Positions 43,395-52,967 of a stretch of DNA of 64,000 nt are shown one piece after another. The translations under genes were made by a program, and so were the position numbers. The notes below the pieces were generated by a model. It searched no databases. It saw only the letters and a program-made list of their open reading frames with translations, and was not told the DNA's origin. Numbering within the stretch: the stretch's first letter is position 1; each line of letters opens with the position of its first letter. This DNA is from Sedimentitalea sp041224545 (GTDB taxonomy: Bacteria; Pseudomonadota; Alphaproteobacteria; Rhodobacterales; Rhodobacteraceae), in the NCBI RefSeq assembly GCF_041224545.1, contig NZ_JBGFGP010000087.1:1-64000 (forward strand). Direction: 5' to 3'.

Positions 43395-44153
43395 GTGGCG
43401 ACCTTCGACTATGAAATGCAGGCCGATCCGAACCCGAATATCGGGCTGATCGTCCTGCAGTCGGACGAACGGATCGAACAGGATTTTCGCAGATTGCTGC
43501 CGCTGTCGGTCAACCTCTATGTCTCGCGCGTTCAGAGCAGCCCGGACGTCACCCCGCAGACGCTTCGGTTGATGGAGGCGCATATCCCGGATTCCGCGCG
43601 CCTGTTGCCGCGACCGGTGTCCTTTGATGCGGTGGGGTACGGGTGCACGTCCGGAACGGCGCAGATCGGACAAGGGCGGATCGGTGAATTGCTGCGCCAG
43701 GGGGTCGAGACACGCACGGTCAGTGATCCGCTGACCGCACTGATCGCGGCGTGCAATGCGCTTGGGGTGCGGCGACTGGGATTTCTGTCGCCCTACATTG
43801 CCGATGTATCAGGCCGTTTGCGGCAGGTATTGCTCGGCCAGGGTGTGGCGTCCCCGGTTTTCGGAACCTTTGCCGAGGCCGAGGAACAGCGGGTTGCCCG
43901 CATCTCGGGGCGCTCGCTGGTGACCGCAACCCGCGCCCTGGCGCAACAGGATGACATTGATGCGATATTCCTGTCCTGTACCAACCTGAATACGCTGGAT
44001 GTGATCGCCCCGCTGGAATACGAAACCGGGCTGCCGATCCTGTCGAGCAATCTGGTGTTCGCGTGGCATCTCTGTCGGCTGGTGGGACAACCGATGGCGG
44101 GAATGGTAGGGGATAGCAGACTTGCGGCGCTGGAAATCCCCCGAATAGATTGA
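43395..44153 (+). CDS. Asp/Glu racemase-superfamily protein (maleate isomerase/EutA-like)
   Basis: 252 residues starting with GTG 43395. Two conserved Cys lie in GYGCTSGTAQIG and FLSCTNLNTLD, as in maleate cis-trans isomerase, arylmalonate decarboxylase and EutA. It likely isomerises or decarboxylates a dicarboxylate. It is 3 bp from the M24 gene, so the two should be co-expressed. Confidence 0.82.
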   Translation: MATFDYEMQADPNPNIGLIVLQSDERIEQDFRRLLPLSVNLYVSRVQSSPDVTPQTLRLMEAHIPDSARLLPRPVSFDAVGYGCTSGTAQIGQGRIGELLRQGVETRTVSDPLTALIAACNALGVRRLGFLSPYIADVSGRLRQVLLGQGVASPVFGTFAEAEEQRVARISGRSLVTATRALAQQDDIDAIFLSCTNLNTLDVIAPLEYETGLPILSSNLVFAWHLCRLVGQPMAGMVGDSRLAALEIPRID

Positions 44154-44250
44154 GCCGCGTGGCAGCGTGCCCCGGCGGGCGCGCCTGTTTATTATCGGCA
44201 AGGGGCGACATCCGCGCGCTCCCGGATCAGGCATCAGAAGGAGACAAGGC

Positions 44251-44463
44251 ATGAGCGACACGGCAAAGGAACTGGCAGAGATCATCCGGGAAATCGAAGA
44301 AGTCGATACCTGCATCGCGGATCTGGAAGCGGACGCCCGGCGCGATCCCAAGAGCAACGCGGCGCGTCACAACAAGTTTGCCTGCAAGACCATGCGCCGT
44401 TACCGTATCCGGCTGGTGGATGAGCGCGACCGCCTGCTCGGCGGGTTGACGGGCGGCGCATAA
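44251..44463 (+). CDS. Small helical protein of unknown function
   Basis: 70 residues, highly charged and probably a helical hairpin (KELAEIIREIEEVDTCIADLEAD, then KTMRRYRIRLVDERDRLL). Excellent ribosome binding site (agaaggagacaaggc) before ATG 44251. I do not recognise a family. Confidence 0.68.
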   Translation: MSDTAKELAEIIREIEEVDTCIADLEADARRDPKSNAARHNKFACKTMRRYRIRLVDERDRLLGGLTGGA

Positions 44464-44555
44464 CACGCTTGCCCATCCGGCACATCCTGACATAGCTGTT
44501 CCCGGGAATGCGACGTGGTGCAGGGAAGCGCGGCAAAACCGGGAGGATGTGGGAC

Positions 44556-45299
44556 TTGTCGAAGAAACCGGGTTTTTCCGAACGCGTCGCGGTGGTCACC
44601 GGCGGAGCACAGGGCATCGGGCTTGCGGTCGTCAGAGCCTTGCTCGCGAGGGGCGCACAGGTCTCGGTCTGGGACGTGAACCCGGATGCCGCGCGGGCGG
44701 CGCTTGACGGTGAAACCGTGCAAGTCGTCGGTTGCGATGTTTCCGACTGGGACAGCGTTCAGGCCGCGACCCGCGCCACCGAGCAGGAATTCGGGCGCAT
44801 CGATATTCTCGTCAACAGCGCGGGAATTGCCGGGCCCAACGCCACGGTCGAGGCCTATGACAACGACGCATGGCATCAGATCGTTCAGATCAACCTGACG
44901 GGCACCTACTTTACCAACAAGTCGGTGATCGCCGGCATGAAAGAGCGCGATTACGGGCGTATCGTCAATATCGCATCGATCGCGGGCAAGGAAGGCAATC
45001 CCAACGCCTGTGCCTATTCCGCGTCCAAGGCCGGTGTCATCGGCTTTACCAAGTCGCTGGGCAAAGAACTCGCAGGATCCGACATCGCGGTGAATTGCGT
45101 CACGCCAGCGGCGGCGCGAACGCCGCTCTTTGACCAGATGAGCCAGGAACATATCGATTACATGCTGTCGAAGATTCCCCGAAACCGGTTCCTCGAAGTG
45201 GACGAGGCGGCGGCGATGATCGTCTGGCTGGCCAGCAGCGAGAACTCGTTCTCGACCGGGGCGGTTTTTGACCTGTCCGGCGGCCGTGCCACCTATTGA
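44556..45299 (+). CDS. Short-chain dehydrogenase/reductase
   Basis: 247 residues. NAD(P)-binding motif TGGAQGIG, NSAGIAG, catalytic Ser in IVNIASIAGKEGN and Y-x3-K in YSASK. An Asp after the second strand (VWDVNPD) suggests NAD(H). Start: TTG 44556 is 9 bases after GGGAGG; ATG 44547 abuts that site and is less likely. FabG-like oxidoreductase; it precedes an aminotransferase gene by 27 bp and may share a pathway with it. Confidence 0.87.
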   Translation: MSKKPGFSERVAVVTGGAQGIGLAVVRALLARGAQVSVWDVNPDAARAALDGETVQVVGCDVSDWDSVQAATRATEQEFGRIDILVNSAGIAGPNATVEAYDNDAWHQIVQINLTGTYFTNKSVIAGMKERDYGRIVNIASIAGKEGNPNACAYSASKAGVIGFTKSLGKELAGSDIAVNCVTPAAARTPLFDQMSQEHIDYMLSKIPRNRFLEVDEAAAMIVWLASSENSFSTGAVFDLSGGRATY

Positions 45300-45326
45300 C
45301 CGTCTATTTCAGCAAAGGACATCACC

Positions 45327-46496
45327 ATGAAAACCATAGCCGGGTTCGATCGCATCGGCGAAGAGAACGCATTCGCGGTTCTGGCGCGCGCCGGGGCGCT
45401 GGCGGAGCAGGGTATGGACGTGATCAACCTCGGGATCGGCCAGCCCGATTTCCGCACGCCGGATCATATCGTCGAAGCCGCGATCAGGGCGTTGCGCGAC
45501 GGTCATCACGGCTACACGCCCGCAACGGGCATTCCGGAACTGCGTGCGGCGGTCTCGGCCGATCTGCATCGCCGTTTCGCGACCGAGGTCAATCCGGACA
45601 ACGTTCTGATCGTGCCCGGCGGCAAGGTCACGATGTTCACGGCAATCATGATGTTCGGTGAACCTGGGGCCGACATTCTTTATCCCGATCCGGGGTTCCC
45701 GATCTATCGCTCGATGATCGAATTTACCGGTGCCCGCCCGATTCCGGTGCCGATCCGCGAAGAGAACGGATTCGGTTTTTCCGCCGACGAACTGTTGTCG
45801 CTGGTGACGCCGGACACCCGGTTGATCATCGTCAATTCGCCCGCCAACCCCTGTGGCGGCGTGACGCCCAGGGCCGAGGTGGATGCAATGGTGGCGGGCT
45901 TGGCGGATCGCCCGGAAATCGCGATCATGTCCGACGAAATCTATGACCAGATGCTCTATGACGGCGAGGAACATGTCAGCCTGCTGCGCTATCCGGAAAT
46001 CCGCGATCGGCTGATCCTGTTGAACGGATGGTCCAAGACCTATGCGATGACAGGCTGGCGACTGGGATATTCGGTGTGGCCGGACGAACTTTACGAAAAG
46101 GCGCGCAAGCTGGCGGTCAATGCCTGGTCCTGCGTGAATGCCCCGGCGCAATATGCGGCGCTTGCGGCGCTGACCGGACCGCAGGATGTGGTGGGAGAGA
46201 TGTTGCAGGAATTCGACGCGCGACGCAGATTGGTGGTCGAACTGCTGAACGATCTGCCGGATGTGAGTTGCATAACGCCAAAGGGCGCATTCTATGCGTT
46301 TCCCAATATTTCGGCGACGGGTCTCAAGGCCAAGGCGCTGGCGTCGGACCTGCTGGAGAAAACCGGTGTCGCAACGATCGGGGGGCCGGATTTCGGTGTG
46401 CTTGGCGAGGGCTACATCCGACTCAGCTATGCCAATTCGCAGGACAACATTTGCCGCGCGGTGGGTCGCATGGCCGACTATCTCGGCAATCTCTAG
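45327..46496 (+). CDS. Class I/II PLP-dependent aminotransferase
   Basis: 389 residues of the AAT-I family. Substrate loop NLGIGQPDFRTPDHI, NPCGG, EIYDQMLYDG, and the PLP Lys in NGWSKTYAMTGWRLGY. C-terminal Arg in GEGYIRLSYANS binds the alpha-carboxylate. Substrate unknown. Co-directional with the SDR. Confidence 0.9.
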   Translation: MKTIAGFDRIGEENAFAVLARAGALAEQGMDVINLGIGQPDFRTPDHIVEAAIRALRDGHHGYTPATGIPELRAAVSADLHRRFATEVNPDNVLIVPGGKVTMFTAIMMFGEPGADILYPDPGFPIYRSMIEFTGARPIPVPIREENGFGFSADELLSLVTPDTRLIIVNSPANPCGGVTPRAEVDAMVAGLADRPEIAIMSDEIYDQMLYDGEEHVSLLRYPEIRDRLILLNGWSKTYAMTGWRLGYSVWPDELYEKARKLAVNAWSCVNAPAQYAALAALTGPQDVVGEMLQEFDARRRLVVELLNDLPDVSCITPKGAFYAFPNISATGLKAKALASDLLEKTGVATIGGPDFGVLGEGYIRLSYANSQDNICRAVGRMADYLGNL

Positions 46497-46683
46497 GCGG
46501 TTTTCACGCATGGGTTGTGATGCGGGCGTGTCGCATTGCCCGATAGCATGTCTGTCGGCGCACCTGTCGGTGTCTCTGGCGCGGATTGTCGCGGCGATAC
46601 CCTTGCATATGGCGAAAACATAGGCAAAACACGCGGACCATGTGCCGATCACTCTGATCACTGCACAGACGGAGACATGTTCT

Positions 46684-47670
46684 ATGACCCCCTTTGCTAT
46701 CGCCGGCGTGCAGATGCATGTCGCCGCGCTTCAATCCAATGTCGAAGGAATGATCCAGCGTCTGGACATCCTGATGGCGCGTTTTCCCTGGACGCAGATG
46801 GTTCTTTTCAGCGAACTCGCCCCTTATGGACCGCTGCACCGCTATGCGCAGCCGAGACAGAATGACGCGGTGTCCCAGTTCTGCGAAGCCGCGCGGCGGC
46901 ACAAGGTCTGGCTGATTCCGGGCTCGATGTTCATCAAGGGCGAGGACGGTCTGGTGCGCAACACCTCGTTCGTCATCAACCCCGATGGCGACATCGTGAC
47001 AAGCTATGACAAGATGTTTCCGTTCCGCCCCTACGAGGTGGATGTCGAGGCCGGCACGGATTTCTGCGTGTTCGACGTGCCCGAAGTGGGGCGGTTCGGC
47101 CTGTCGATCTGCTATGATATCTGGTTCCCCGAGACGACGCGCCAGTTGACGGCGCAGGGTGTCGAGGTTCTGTTGCATCCGGTGCTGACCGGGACCACCG
47201 ACCGCGATGCCGAACTGGCGATTGCGCGGGCCACGGCGGCGCAATTCCAGTGTTACGTCATTGACGTGAACGGTCTTGGTGCCGGCGGGGTAGGCAAATC
47301 CTGCGTGGTCGATCCGACCTCGATGGTGCTGCATCAATCCGCGGGTCAAGAGGATATGTTCCCCATCGAGATCGACCTCGACATGGTCCGGCGTCAGCGC
47401 GAGGCGGGCATGAAGGGTCTCGGGCAGGTGCTCAAGAGCTTCCGCGACCGGTCTACCGATTTCCCGGTTTACGATCGCAACAGCGGTACGGACGCCTACC
47501 TCAAGACACTGGGTCCGCTGGAGATGCAGAGGCAGGGAACCCGCGCCGGTCTGCATGTCGATGTGCCGGCAGATCCCTTGCAGACCGGGGTGTCGATCGA
47601 TGCGGAGCCCATTACCGACGCGGCCGCGCCCGTGACCTTTCCCTTTGCGGACAAAATATCCAACGGCTGA
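46684..47670 (+). CDS. Carbon-nitrogen hydrolase (nitrilase superfamily)
   Basis: 328 residues. Catalytic Glu in LFSELAPYGP, Lys in SYDKMFPFRPYEV, Cys in GLSICYDIWFPET. ATG 46684 has a GGAGA site. It is an amidase or carbamoylase; N-carbamoylputrescine amidase-like activity would suit the downstream arginine/lysine-decarboxylase-type gene, but that is inference. It heads a cluster with a PLP decarboxylase, an ATP-grasp protein and a C45 hydrolase. Confidence 0.87.
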   Translation: MTPFAIAGVQMHVAALQSNVEGMIQRLDILMARFPWTQMVLFSELAPYGPLHRYAQPRQNDAVSQFCEAARRHKVWLIPGSMFIKGEDGLVRNTSFVINPDGDIVTSYDKMFPFRPYEVDVEAGTDFCVFDVPEVGRFGLSICYDIWFPETTRQLTAQGVEVLLHPVLTGTTDRDAELAIARATAAQFQCYVIDVNGLGAGGVGKSCVVDPTSMVLHQSAGQEDMFPIEIDLDMVRRQREAGMKGLGQVLKSFRDRSTDFPVYDRNSGTDAYLKTLGPLEMQRQGTRAGLHVDVPADPLQTGVSIDAEPITDAAAPVTFPFADKISNG

Positions 47671-47721
47671 CGGTTTCGTTAAACTAACCAGTTGATATTT
47701 TGCTGCAACGATCAGATGCTG

Positions 47722-47736
47722 GTCCTCCAGGAGGAC
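47722..47736 (+). promoter_or_regulatory. Palindrome overlapping the ribosome binding site of the decarboxylase gene
   Basis: GTCCTCC-A-GGAGGAC is a perfect inverted repeat whose right arm is the GGAGG of the decarboxylase gene (ATG 47741). In RNA it could fold as a 5-bp stem and hide the site; in DNA it could be an operator. Confidence 0.45.
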
Positions 47737-47740
47737 TCTG

Positions 47741-50479
47741 ATGCATTCTGTTTCTGACTACTATTCAGCGATCCAGCTTCGGGCGGATCGCTGGAGTGCG
47801 CTCCGCGATGTCACCAGTGCGCTGACCGAGGAGCACGCCGAAAAACGGATGGCCGGGCTCATAAAGAAGACGGAAGATCTTCTGGGTTCGCTTGCCCTCA
47901 TCGAACAATACTGGGCGTTTCCGGGCATGGCGGCCTTTGAGCACATGCGCCGCCAGCTTGGCCACGGAAACTATGAAGATCTGGCGTTTTCTGTCGGGCG
48001 CGTCACCCGGGCATTGACGACAGGGGCGTATCGGCGACGCACCATTCCGCTGGATCGCGACAACCTGGACAGCGAGGAACACGACGACGAGTCCCAGCTT
48101 TCGCCCGAGGCGCGCGCGCTCAGCAAACCCTATTTCGAAGTTCTGATCGTCGACAATGTCGGCGAGGATCAGGAACGCTGGCTGCGCTCGAACATGGCCC
48201 GCATGCGCCGTCCCGAGGACCAGTTCACCTATCAGGCGCTCGTGGTGCCCAGCCTTGAGGACGCGCTGATCGCTGTCCTGTTCAACTACAACATTCAGGC
48301 CATCGTGGTGCGGCCGGGCCTGACCCTGCGCTCCAAGACCGAGCAACCGATCCTGCACAGATACCTTGACCGTGCAGGGGGCGCGGAACAGTTCGACGAG
48401 ATGCAGCCCGAGGATTACGGCCCCGAGCTCTGCCGGCTGATCGCGCGGGCACGTCCCGAGTTGGACGCCTACCTGATCACCGAGCGGTCGGTTGAGGATA
48501 TTGCCGGTCTCGAACTGGGGATCTGCCGCCGGGTATTCTATAATCAGGAAGATTTCCTGGAACTGCACCTGAATATCCTGCGGGGCGTGCAGTCGCGCTA
48601 CAAGACGCCGTTCTTTACCGCGCTTGTGGAATATTCCAAGCAGCCCACCGGCGTGTTTCACGCCATGCCGATCAGCCGCGGCAAATCCATCAGCCGCAGC
48701 CACTGGATCCAGGACATGGGCGCGTTTTACGGGCCGAACATCTTTCTGGCCGAGACATCGGCCACATCGGGCGGGCTGGATTCGCTATTGGAACCGCACG
48801 GCCCGATCAAGCGGGCGCAAGAACTCGCGAGCCGCGCGTTCGGATCGAAGCAGACATTCTTTGCGACCAACGGCACATCGACCTGCAACAAGATCGTGGT
48901 GCAGGCGCTGGTCAGTCCCGGAGATATCGTGCTGGTGGACCGGGATTGCCACAAATCGCACCATTACGGCATGGTCCTGGCCGGTGCGCAGGTCGTGTAT
49001 CTCGACAGTTATCCGCTCAACGAATACTCGATGTATGGCGCGGTGCCGCTCCGCGAGATCAAGCACCAGCTTCTTGAACTCAAGGCCGCAGGCAAACTTG
49101 ACCGCGTGCGGATGTTGCTCCTCACCAACTGCACCTTCGACGGGATCGTGTACAACGTCGAACGGGTGATGGAAGAATGTCTCGCGATCAAGCCTGACCT
49201 GATCTTCCTCTGGGATGAAGCCTGGTTCGCCTTTGCGCGGTTCAACCCGACCTATCGCCCGCGCACGGCGATGCACGCGGCGTCCGAGCTTCGCTCACGG
49301 TTCAAGACCGACAGGCATCGTGCCGCCTACGAACGGCAGCAGGGCGAACTTGCCGATGCAGATATCGAGACCTTGCTGAACACGCGGTTGATACCGCCCC
49401 CGGATGCGCGGGTGCGCGTCTATGCGACGCAATCCACGCACAAGACGCTGACCTCGCTCAGGCAAGGCTCGATGATCCATGTGCATGACCAGGATTTCAA
49501 GGGCGAGGTCGAACAGTCGTTCCACGAAGCCTACATGACGCACACGTCAACCTCGCCGAACTACCAGATCATCGCGAGCCTCGATGTGGGGCGACGGCAG
49601 GTCGAACTGGAAGGGTTCGAATTCGTCCAGCGGCAGGTCGAGGCGGCAATGTCCATGCGCCGCTCGATTGCCACACATCCGCTCTTGCAGAAATATTTCA
49701 AGGTGCTCGCGGCCGGCGACATGATCCCCGAAACCCATCGCGAAAGCGGTGTGACCAGCTATTTCGACGCCGAGCAGGGCTGGACCGACATGTGGGATTG
49801 CTGGCAACAGGACGAGTTCGTGCTCGACCCGACGCGCGTGACCCTTGCGGTGGGGGGCACGGGCTGGGACGGAGATACGTTCAAGACCGACATCCTGATG
49901 GACCGCTACGGCATCCAGATCAACAAGACCTCGCGGAACACCGTGTTGTTCATGACCAATATCGGCACCACGCGGTCGAGCGTGGCCTATCTGATCGAGG
50001 TTCTGGTCGAGATTGCCAAGGGTCTGGATGACCTGCTGGACGATGCAAGCCGCATGGAACGTCTGGGTTTTGACCGCCGCGTCCGCAACCTGATGGAGGA
50101 TTTGCCGCCACTACCGGATTTCAGCCGGTTCCATGATGCGTTCCGCACCGATCACGACACGTCGGAAGGCGATATTCGTTCGGCCTTTTTCCTCAGCTAC
50201 GAAGGGGAGAATTGCGACTACATGGAACTGGGCGGCTCGCTCAAGGAGGCGCTTGATGCCGGGCAGGAAGTGGTTTCCGCCAGCTTCATCATTCCCTACC
50301 CGCCGGGCTTCCCGATTCTGGTGCCGGGGCAGGTGGTCAGCAGTGAAATCCTCGCCTTCATGCGGGCGCTGGATGTCAACGAGATCCACGGATATCGGGC
50401 CGATCTCGGGCTACGCGTATTCACGCCCGAGGCGCTTGCACAACATGCCAAAACAAATCTGAAAACTGCGGCAGAATAA
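47741..50479 (+). CDS. Orn/Lys/Arg decarboxylase-type PLP enzyme, extended
   Basis: 912 residues, longer than the roughly 710-760 usual for AdiA/CadA/SpeC-type enzymes. It has an N-terminal wing-like domain, the PLP core with K568 in YATQSTHKTLTSLRQGSMIHV, TFFATNGTSTCNKIVVQAL and DEAWFAFARF, and a C-terminal domain with SFIIPYPPGFPILVPGQ. It decarboxylates a basic amino acid or a derivative of one. The downstream ATP-grasp gene is 16 bp away, so they are co-expressed. Confidence 0.87.
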   Translation: MHSVSDYYSAIQLRADRWSALRDVTSALTEEHAEKRMAGLIKKTEDLLGSLALIEQYWAFPGMAAFEHMRRQLGHGNYEDLAFSVGRVTRALTTGAYRRRTIPLDRDNLDSEEHDDESQLSPEARALSKPYFEVLIVDNVGEDQERWLRSNMARMRRPEDQFTYQALVVPSLEDALIAVLFNYNIQAIVVRPGLTLRSKTEQPILHRYLDRAGGAEQFDEMQPEDYGPELCRLIARARPELDAYLITERSVEDIAGLELGICRRVFYNQEDFLELHLNILRGVQSRYKTPFFTALVEYSKQPTGVFHAMPISRGKSISRSHWIQDMGAFYGPNIFLAETSATSGGLDSLLEPHGPIKRAQELASRAFGSKQTFFATNGTSTCNKIVVQALVSPGDIVLVDRDCHKSHHYGMVLAGAQVVYLDSYPLNEYSMYGAVPLREIKHQLLELKAAGKLDRVRMLLLTNCTFDGIVYNVERVMEECLAIKPDLIFLWDEAWFAFARFNPTYRPRTAMHAASELRSRFKTDRHRAAYERQQGELADADIETLLNTRLIPPPDARVRVYATQSTHKTLTSLRQGSMIHVHDQDFKGEVEQSFHEAYMTHTSTSPNYQIIASLDVGRRQVELEGFEFVQRQVEAAMSMRRSIATHPLLQKYFKVLAAGDMIPETHRESGVTSYFDAEQGWTDMWDCWQQDEFVLDPTRVTLAVGGTGWDGDTFKTDILMDRYGIQINKTSRNTVLFMTNIGTTRSSVAYLIEVLVEIAKGLDDLLDDASRMERLGFDRRVRNLMEDLPPLPDFSRFHDAFRTDHDTSEGDIRSAFFLSYEGENCDYMELGGSLKEALDAGQEVVSASFIIPYPPGFPILVPGQVVSSEILAFMRALDVNEIHGYRADLGLRVFTPEALAQHAKTNLKTAAE

Positions 50480-50495
50480 GAACTGGGAGATAAAA

Positions 50496-51956
50496 ATGGC
50501 CTCTAAAGTACTAAAGAACATCTCGGAAATTCGCCGGTTCTTTCACCGTAACGATGATCCGATCTATTTCATCTCGGCGACGAATTTCAATCTGCTGGGC
50601 ATCGATGAGTGGGTGAAGAATTTCAAATACATCTGCTATATCGATTGTTACGATGGCAAGCACCCGAATACGTTTGTTCCCTCGGAACAGCCGCATGCCG
50701 AATTCCAGTCGATCGAGGATATCAACAACTATCTGTTGCAGCACAAGGAAGTTATCGATTTCGTCAAGCGCCGTGGGGGCAAGCCGAAATTCGTCTTCCT
50801 GATGTTCGATGAGGAAACCGAGCGCCTGTCCAAGGAACTGGGTGCCGACGTGTGGTTCCCCAAGGCGAAATTGCGCACCAAGATGGACAACAAGATCGAG
50901 ACCGTGCGTATCGGCAACAAGGCGGGCGTGCCGTCGGTACCGAACGTGCTGGCCGAGGTGAAATCCTATGAGGATCTGAAAAAGACCTGTGAAAAGGCCG
51001 GGATCGGCAATGACCTGGTGTTGCAATCCGCCTTCGGCGATTCCGGTCACACCACCTTTTTCATCAAGAACGAGGCCGATTTCCGGCGCCACGAACACGA
51101 GATCGTCGGCGAGGGCGAGATCAAGATCATGAAACGGATCGATTGCCGGGGATCGGCGATCGAGGCCTGCGCCACCAAAGAAGGGACGATTGTCGGGCCG
51201 CTGATGACCGAGCTTGTCGGGTTCAAGGAGCTGACGCCCTATCGCGGTGGCTGGTGCGGCAACGAAATCCTGTCGACCGCCTTTCCTCCCAAGGTACGCA
51301 ACCAGGCGCGCGACCTGACCTTCAAATTCGGTGAGCAACTGCGCAAGGAGGGGTATCGGGGGTATTTCGAACTGGATTTCCTGATCGACAAGAAATCCGG
51401 AGAACTCTGGCTGGGCGAATTGAACCCGCGGATCACCGGGGCATCGTCGATGACCAACCATGCCGCCTTTGCCCATGCGGATGCGCCGCTCTTCCTGTTC
51501 CACCTGCTGGAATTCTCGCGCAAGAAATTCGATCTCGACGTGGACGAGCTGAATGCACGCTGGGCCGATCCGGACATGATCGACAGCTGGTCGCAGATGG
51601 TCATCAAGCATACCGAGGATAGTGTCGACATCTGCACCCAGGCGCCCGAGACCGGTATCTACAAGATGCTTGCCGACGGCCGGGTGGTGTTTGACCGCTT
51701 TGACTATCACCGCCGTGCGGTCGAGAGCGAGAACGAGGCCTTCTTCCTGCGTATTCTGCAACCGGGCGATTATCGTTATGAAGGCGCGGATATCGGGATC
51801 CTCGTGACGCGCGAGCGCTCGATGACCAAGGGTTTCCACCTGAACGAACGCGCCAAGCGCTGGATCCACGGTATCAAGCAAAGCGTCTCCGCCAAGCCTC
51901 TGTCCGTTGCGCAGGCCGAGCCGGCGCTGAGCGATCCAGCGTTCAAGATCATGTAA
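50496..51956 (+). CDS. ATP-grasp ligase
   Basis: 486 residues. Preceded by a low-Pro N-terminal domain (FHRNDDPIYFISATNFNLLGIDEWVKNF), then the ATP-grasp fold: WFPKAKLRTKMDNKIETVRI, LVLQSAFGDSGHTTFFI, and metal ligands in YFELDFLIDKKSGELWLGELNPRITGASS. ATP-grasp enzymes form amide or thioester bonds via acyl-phosphates. Its substrate is unknown; neighbours suggest it joins an amino acid or carboxylate to an amine. A GGGAG site precedes ATG 50496. Confidence 0.85.
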   Translation: MASKVLKNISEIRRFFHRNDDPIYFISATNFNLLGIDEWVKNFKYICYIDCYDGKHPNTFVPSEQPHAEFQSIEDINNYLLQHKEVIDFVKRRGGKPKFVFLMFDEETERLSKELGADVWFPKAKLRTKMDNKIETVRIGNKAGVPSVPNVLAEVKSYEDLKKTCEKAGIGNDLVLQSAFGDSGHTTFFIKNEADFRRHEHEIVGEGEIKIMKRIDCRGSAIEACATKEGTIVGPLMTELVGFKELTPYRGGWCGNEILSTAFPPKVRNQARDLTFKFGEQLRKEGYRGYFELDFLIDKKSGELWLGELNPRITGASSMTNHAAFAHADAPLFLFHLLEFSRKKFDLDVDELNARWADPDMIDSWSQMVIKHTEDSVDICTQAPETGIYKMLADGRVVFDRFDYHRRAVESENEAFFLRILQPGDYRYEGADIGILVTRERSMTKGFHLNERAKRWIHGIKQSVSAKPLSVAQAEPALSDPAFKIM

Positions 51957-51965
51957 GGGGTTCGC

Positions 51966-52967
51966 ATGCTCTGGCGAGCAATAAGCGAAGCGTCACCCGG
52001 CCCCATATGGGCCGGGTTGTTTTCTGAATACTGGCCCGAATACCATAAATGGTGGACGCGGGAGGGCGATACGGTGCGCCCGCCCTATTTGGAAAGCCGT
52101 CAGGCGCTCAAGCAGCACATGCCCGAAATCGTCGATCTGTATGACCAGCTGTGCGAACTTGCGGGCGGGGGCGATCAGGCGTCGCGCTTTCTGAGTTTCT
52201 ATTGCCCGCCGCCCTACCTTTCGGGATGTTCACAGGCCATATGGACCGGCAAGGAACCTGTCCTTGTCCGCAACTACGATTACGACCCGAACGCCTTTGA
52301 CAGCCTGATCCTGAAAACGGATTGGATGGGGCGGTCGGTCATGGGCACGAGCGACGGACTATGGGGGCTCGTGGACGGGGTGAATGACGCGGGGCTCGCC
52401 CTGTCGCTGACCTTTGGCGGGCGGCGCATCGTGGGAGAAGGGTTCGGGGTGCCGCTGATCCTGCGTTACGTATTGCAGACCTGCAAAACCGCTGAAGAGG
52501 CGGGCGAGGCACTGGCCCGTATCCCGACCCATATGAGCTACAACGTCACGGTTCTGGACCGGAAGCGCAATTATCTGACCGTGATGATGGCGCCGGATCG
52601 CCCGGCGGTGATCACCCATGCCGCCGTCGCCACGAACCATCAGGAATCGGTCGAATGGGTCAGCCACGCGCGTTTCACCGCAACGGTCGAGCGCGAACGC
52701 TATCTGCTGCACCGCCTGAGCTTGCATCGGGACCCGCAAGAGACCTTTATCAATGCCTTCCTCAAGCCGCCGCTCTATTCGACAGCGTTTTCCGTGGGTT
52801 TCGGTACGCTTTACACGGCAGTTTACAGGCCTCGCAAACGCGAAATGGAGGTCCGCTGGCCCGGGACGGTCTGGCCCTTGTCACTGAAGGAATTCCAGGA
52901 CGGAAGCCGTGTTGTCCGACTGCCCGGCAACGATCCGACACATATGACGGGGCCCGCGCCCGTCTGA
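51966..52967 (+). CDS. C45-family Ntn hydrolase/acyltransferase-like protein
   Basis: 333 residues, similar to acyl-CoA:6-aminopenicillanate acyltransferase (peptidase family C45). The likely nucleophile is C88 in YLSGCSQAIW; family members self-cleave at the preceding Gly-Cys bond, which would give an 87-residue alpha and about 246-residue beta chain. Further landmarks are VLVRNYDYDP, GLWGLVDGVNDAGLALSLTFGGR and AAVATNHQ. It starts 9 bp after the ATP-grasp stop. It should hydrolyse or transfer an acyl-amide, possibly a conjugate made by the neighbours. Confidence 0.83.
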   Translation: MLWRAISEASPGPIWAGLFSEYWPEYHKWWTREGDTVRPPYLESRQALKQHMPEIVDLYDQLCELAGGGDQASRFLSFYCPPPYLSGCSQAIWTGKEPVLVRNYDYDPNAFDSLILKTDWMGRSVMGTSDGLWGLVDGVNDAGLALSLTFGGRRIVGEGFGVPLILRYVLQTCKTAEEAGEALARIPTHMSYNVTVLDRKRNYLTVMMAPDRPAVITHAAVATNHQESVEWVSHARFTATVERERYLLHRLSLHRDPQETFINAFLKPPLYSTAFSVGFGTLYTAVYRPRKREMEVRWPGTVWPLSLKEFQDGSRVVRLPGNDPTHMTGPAPV

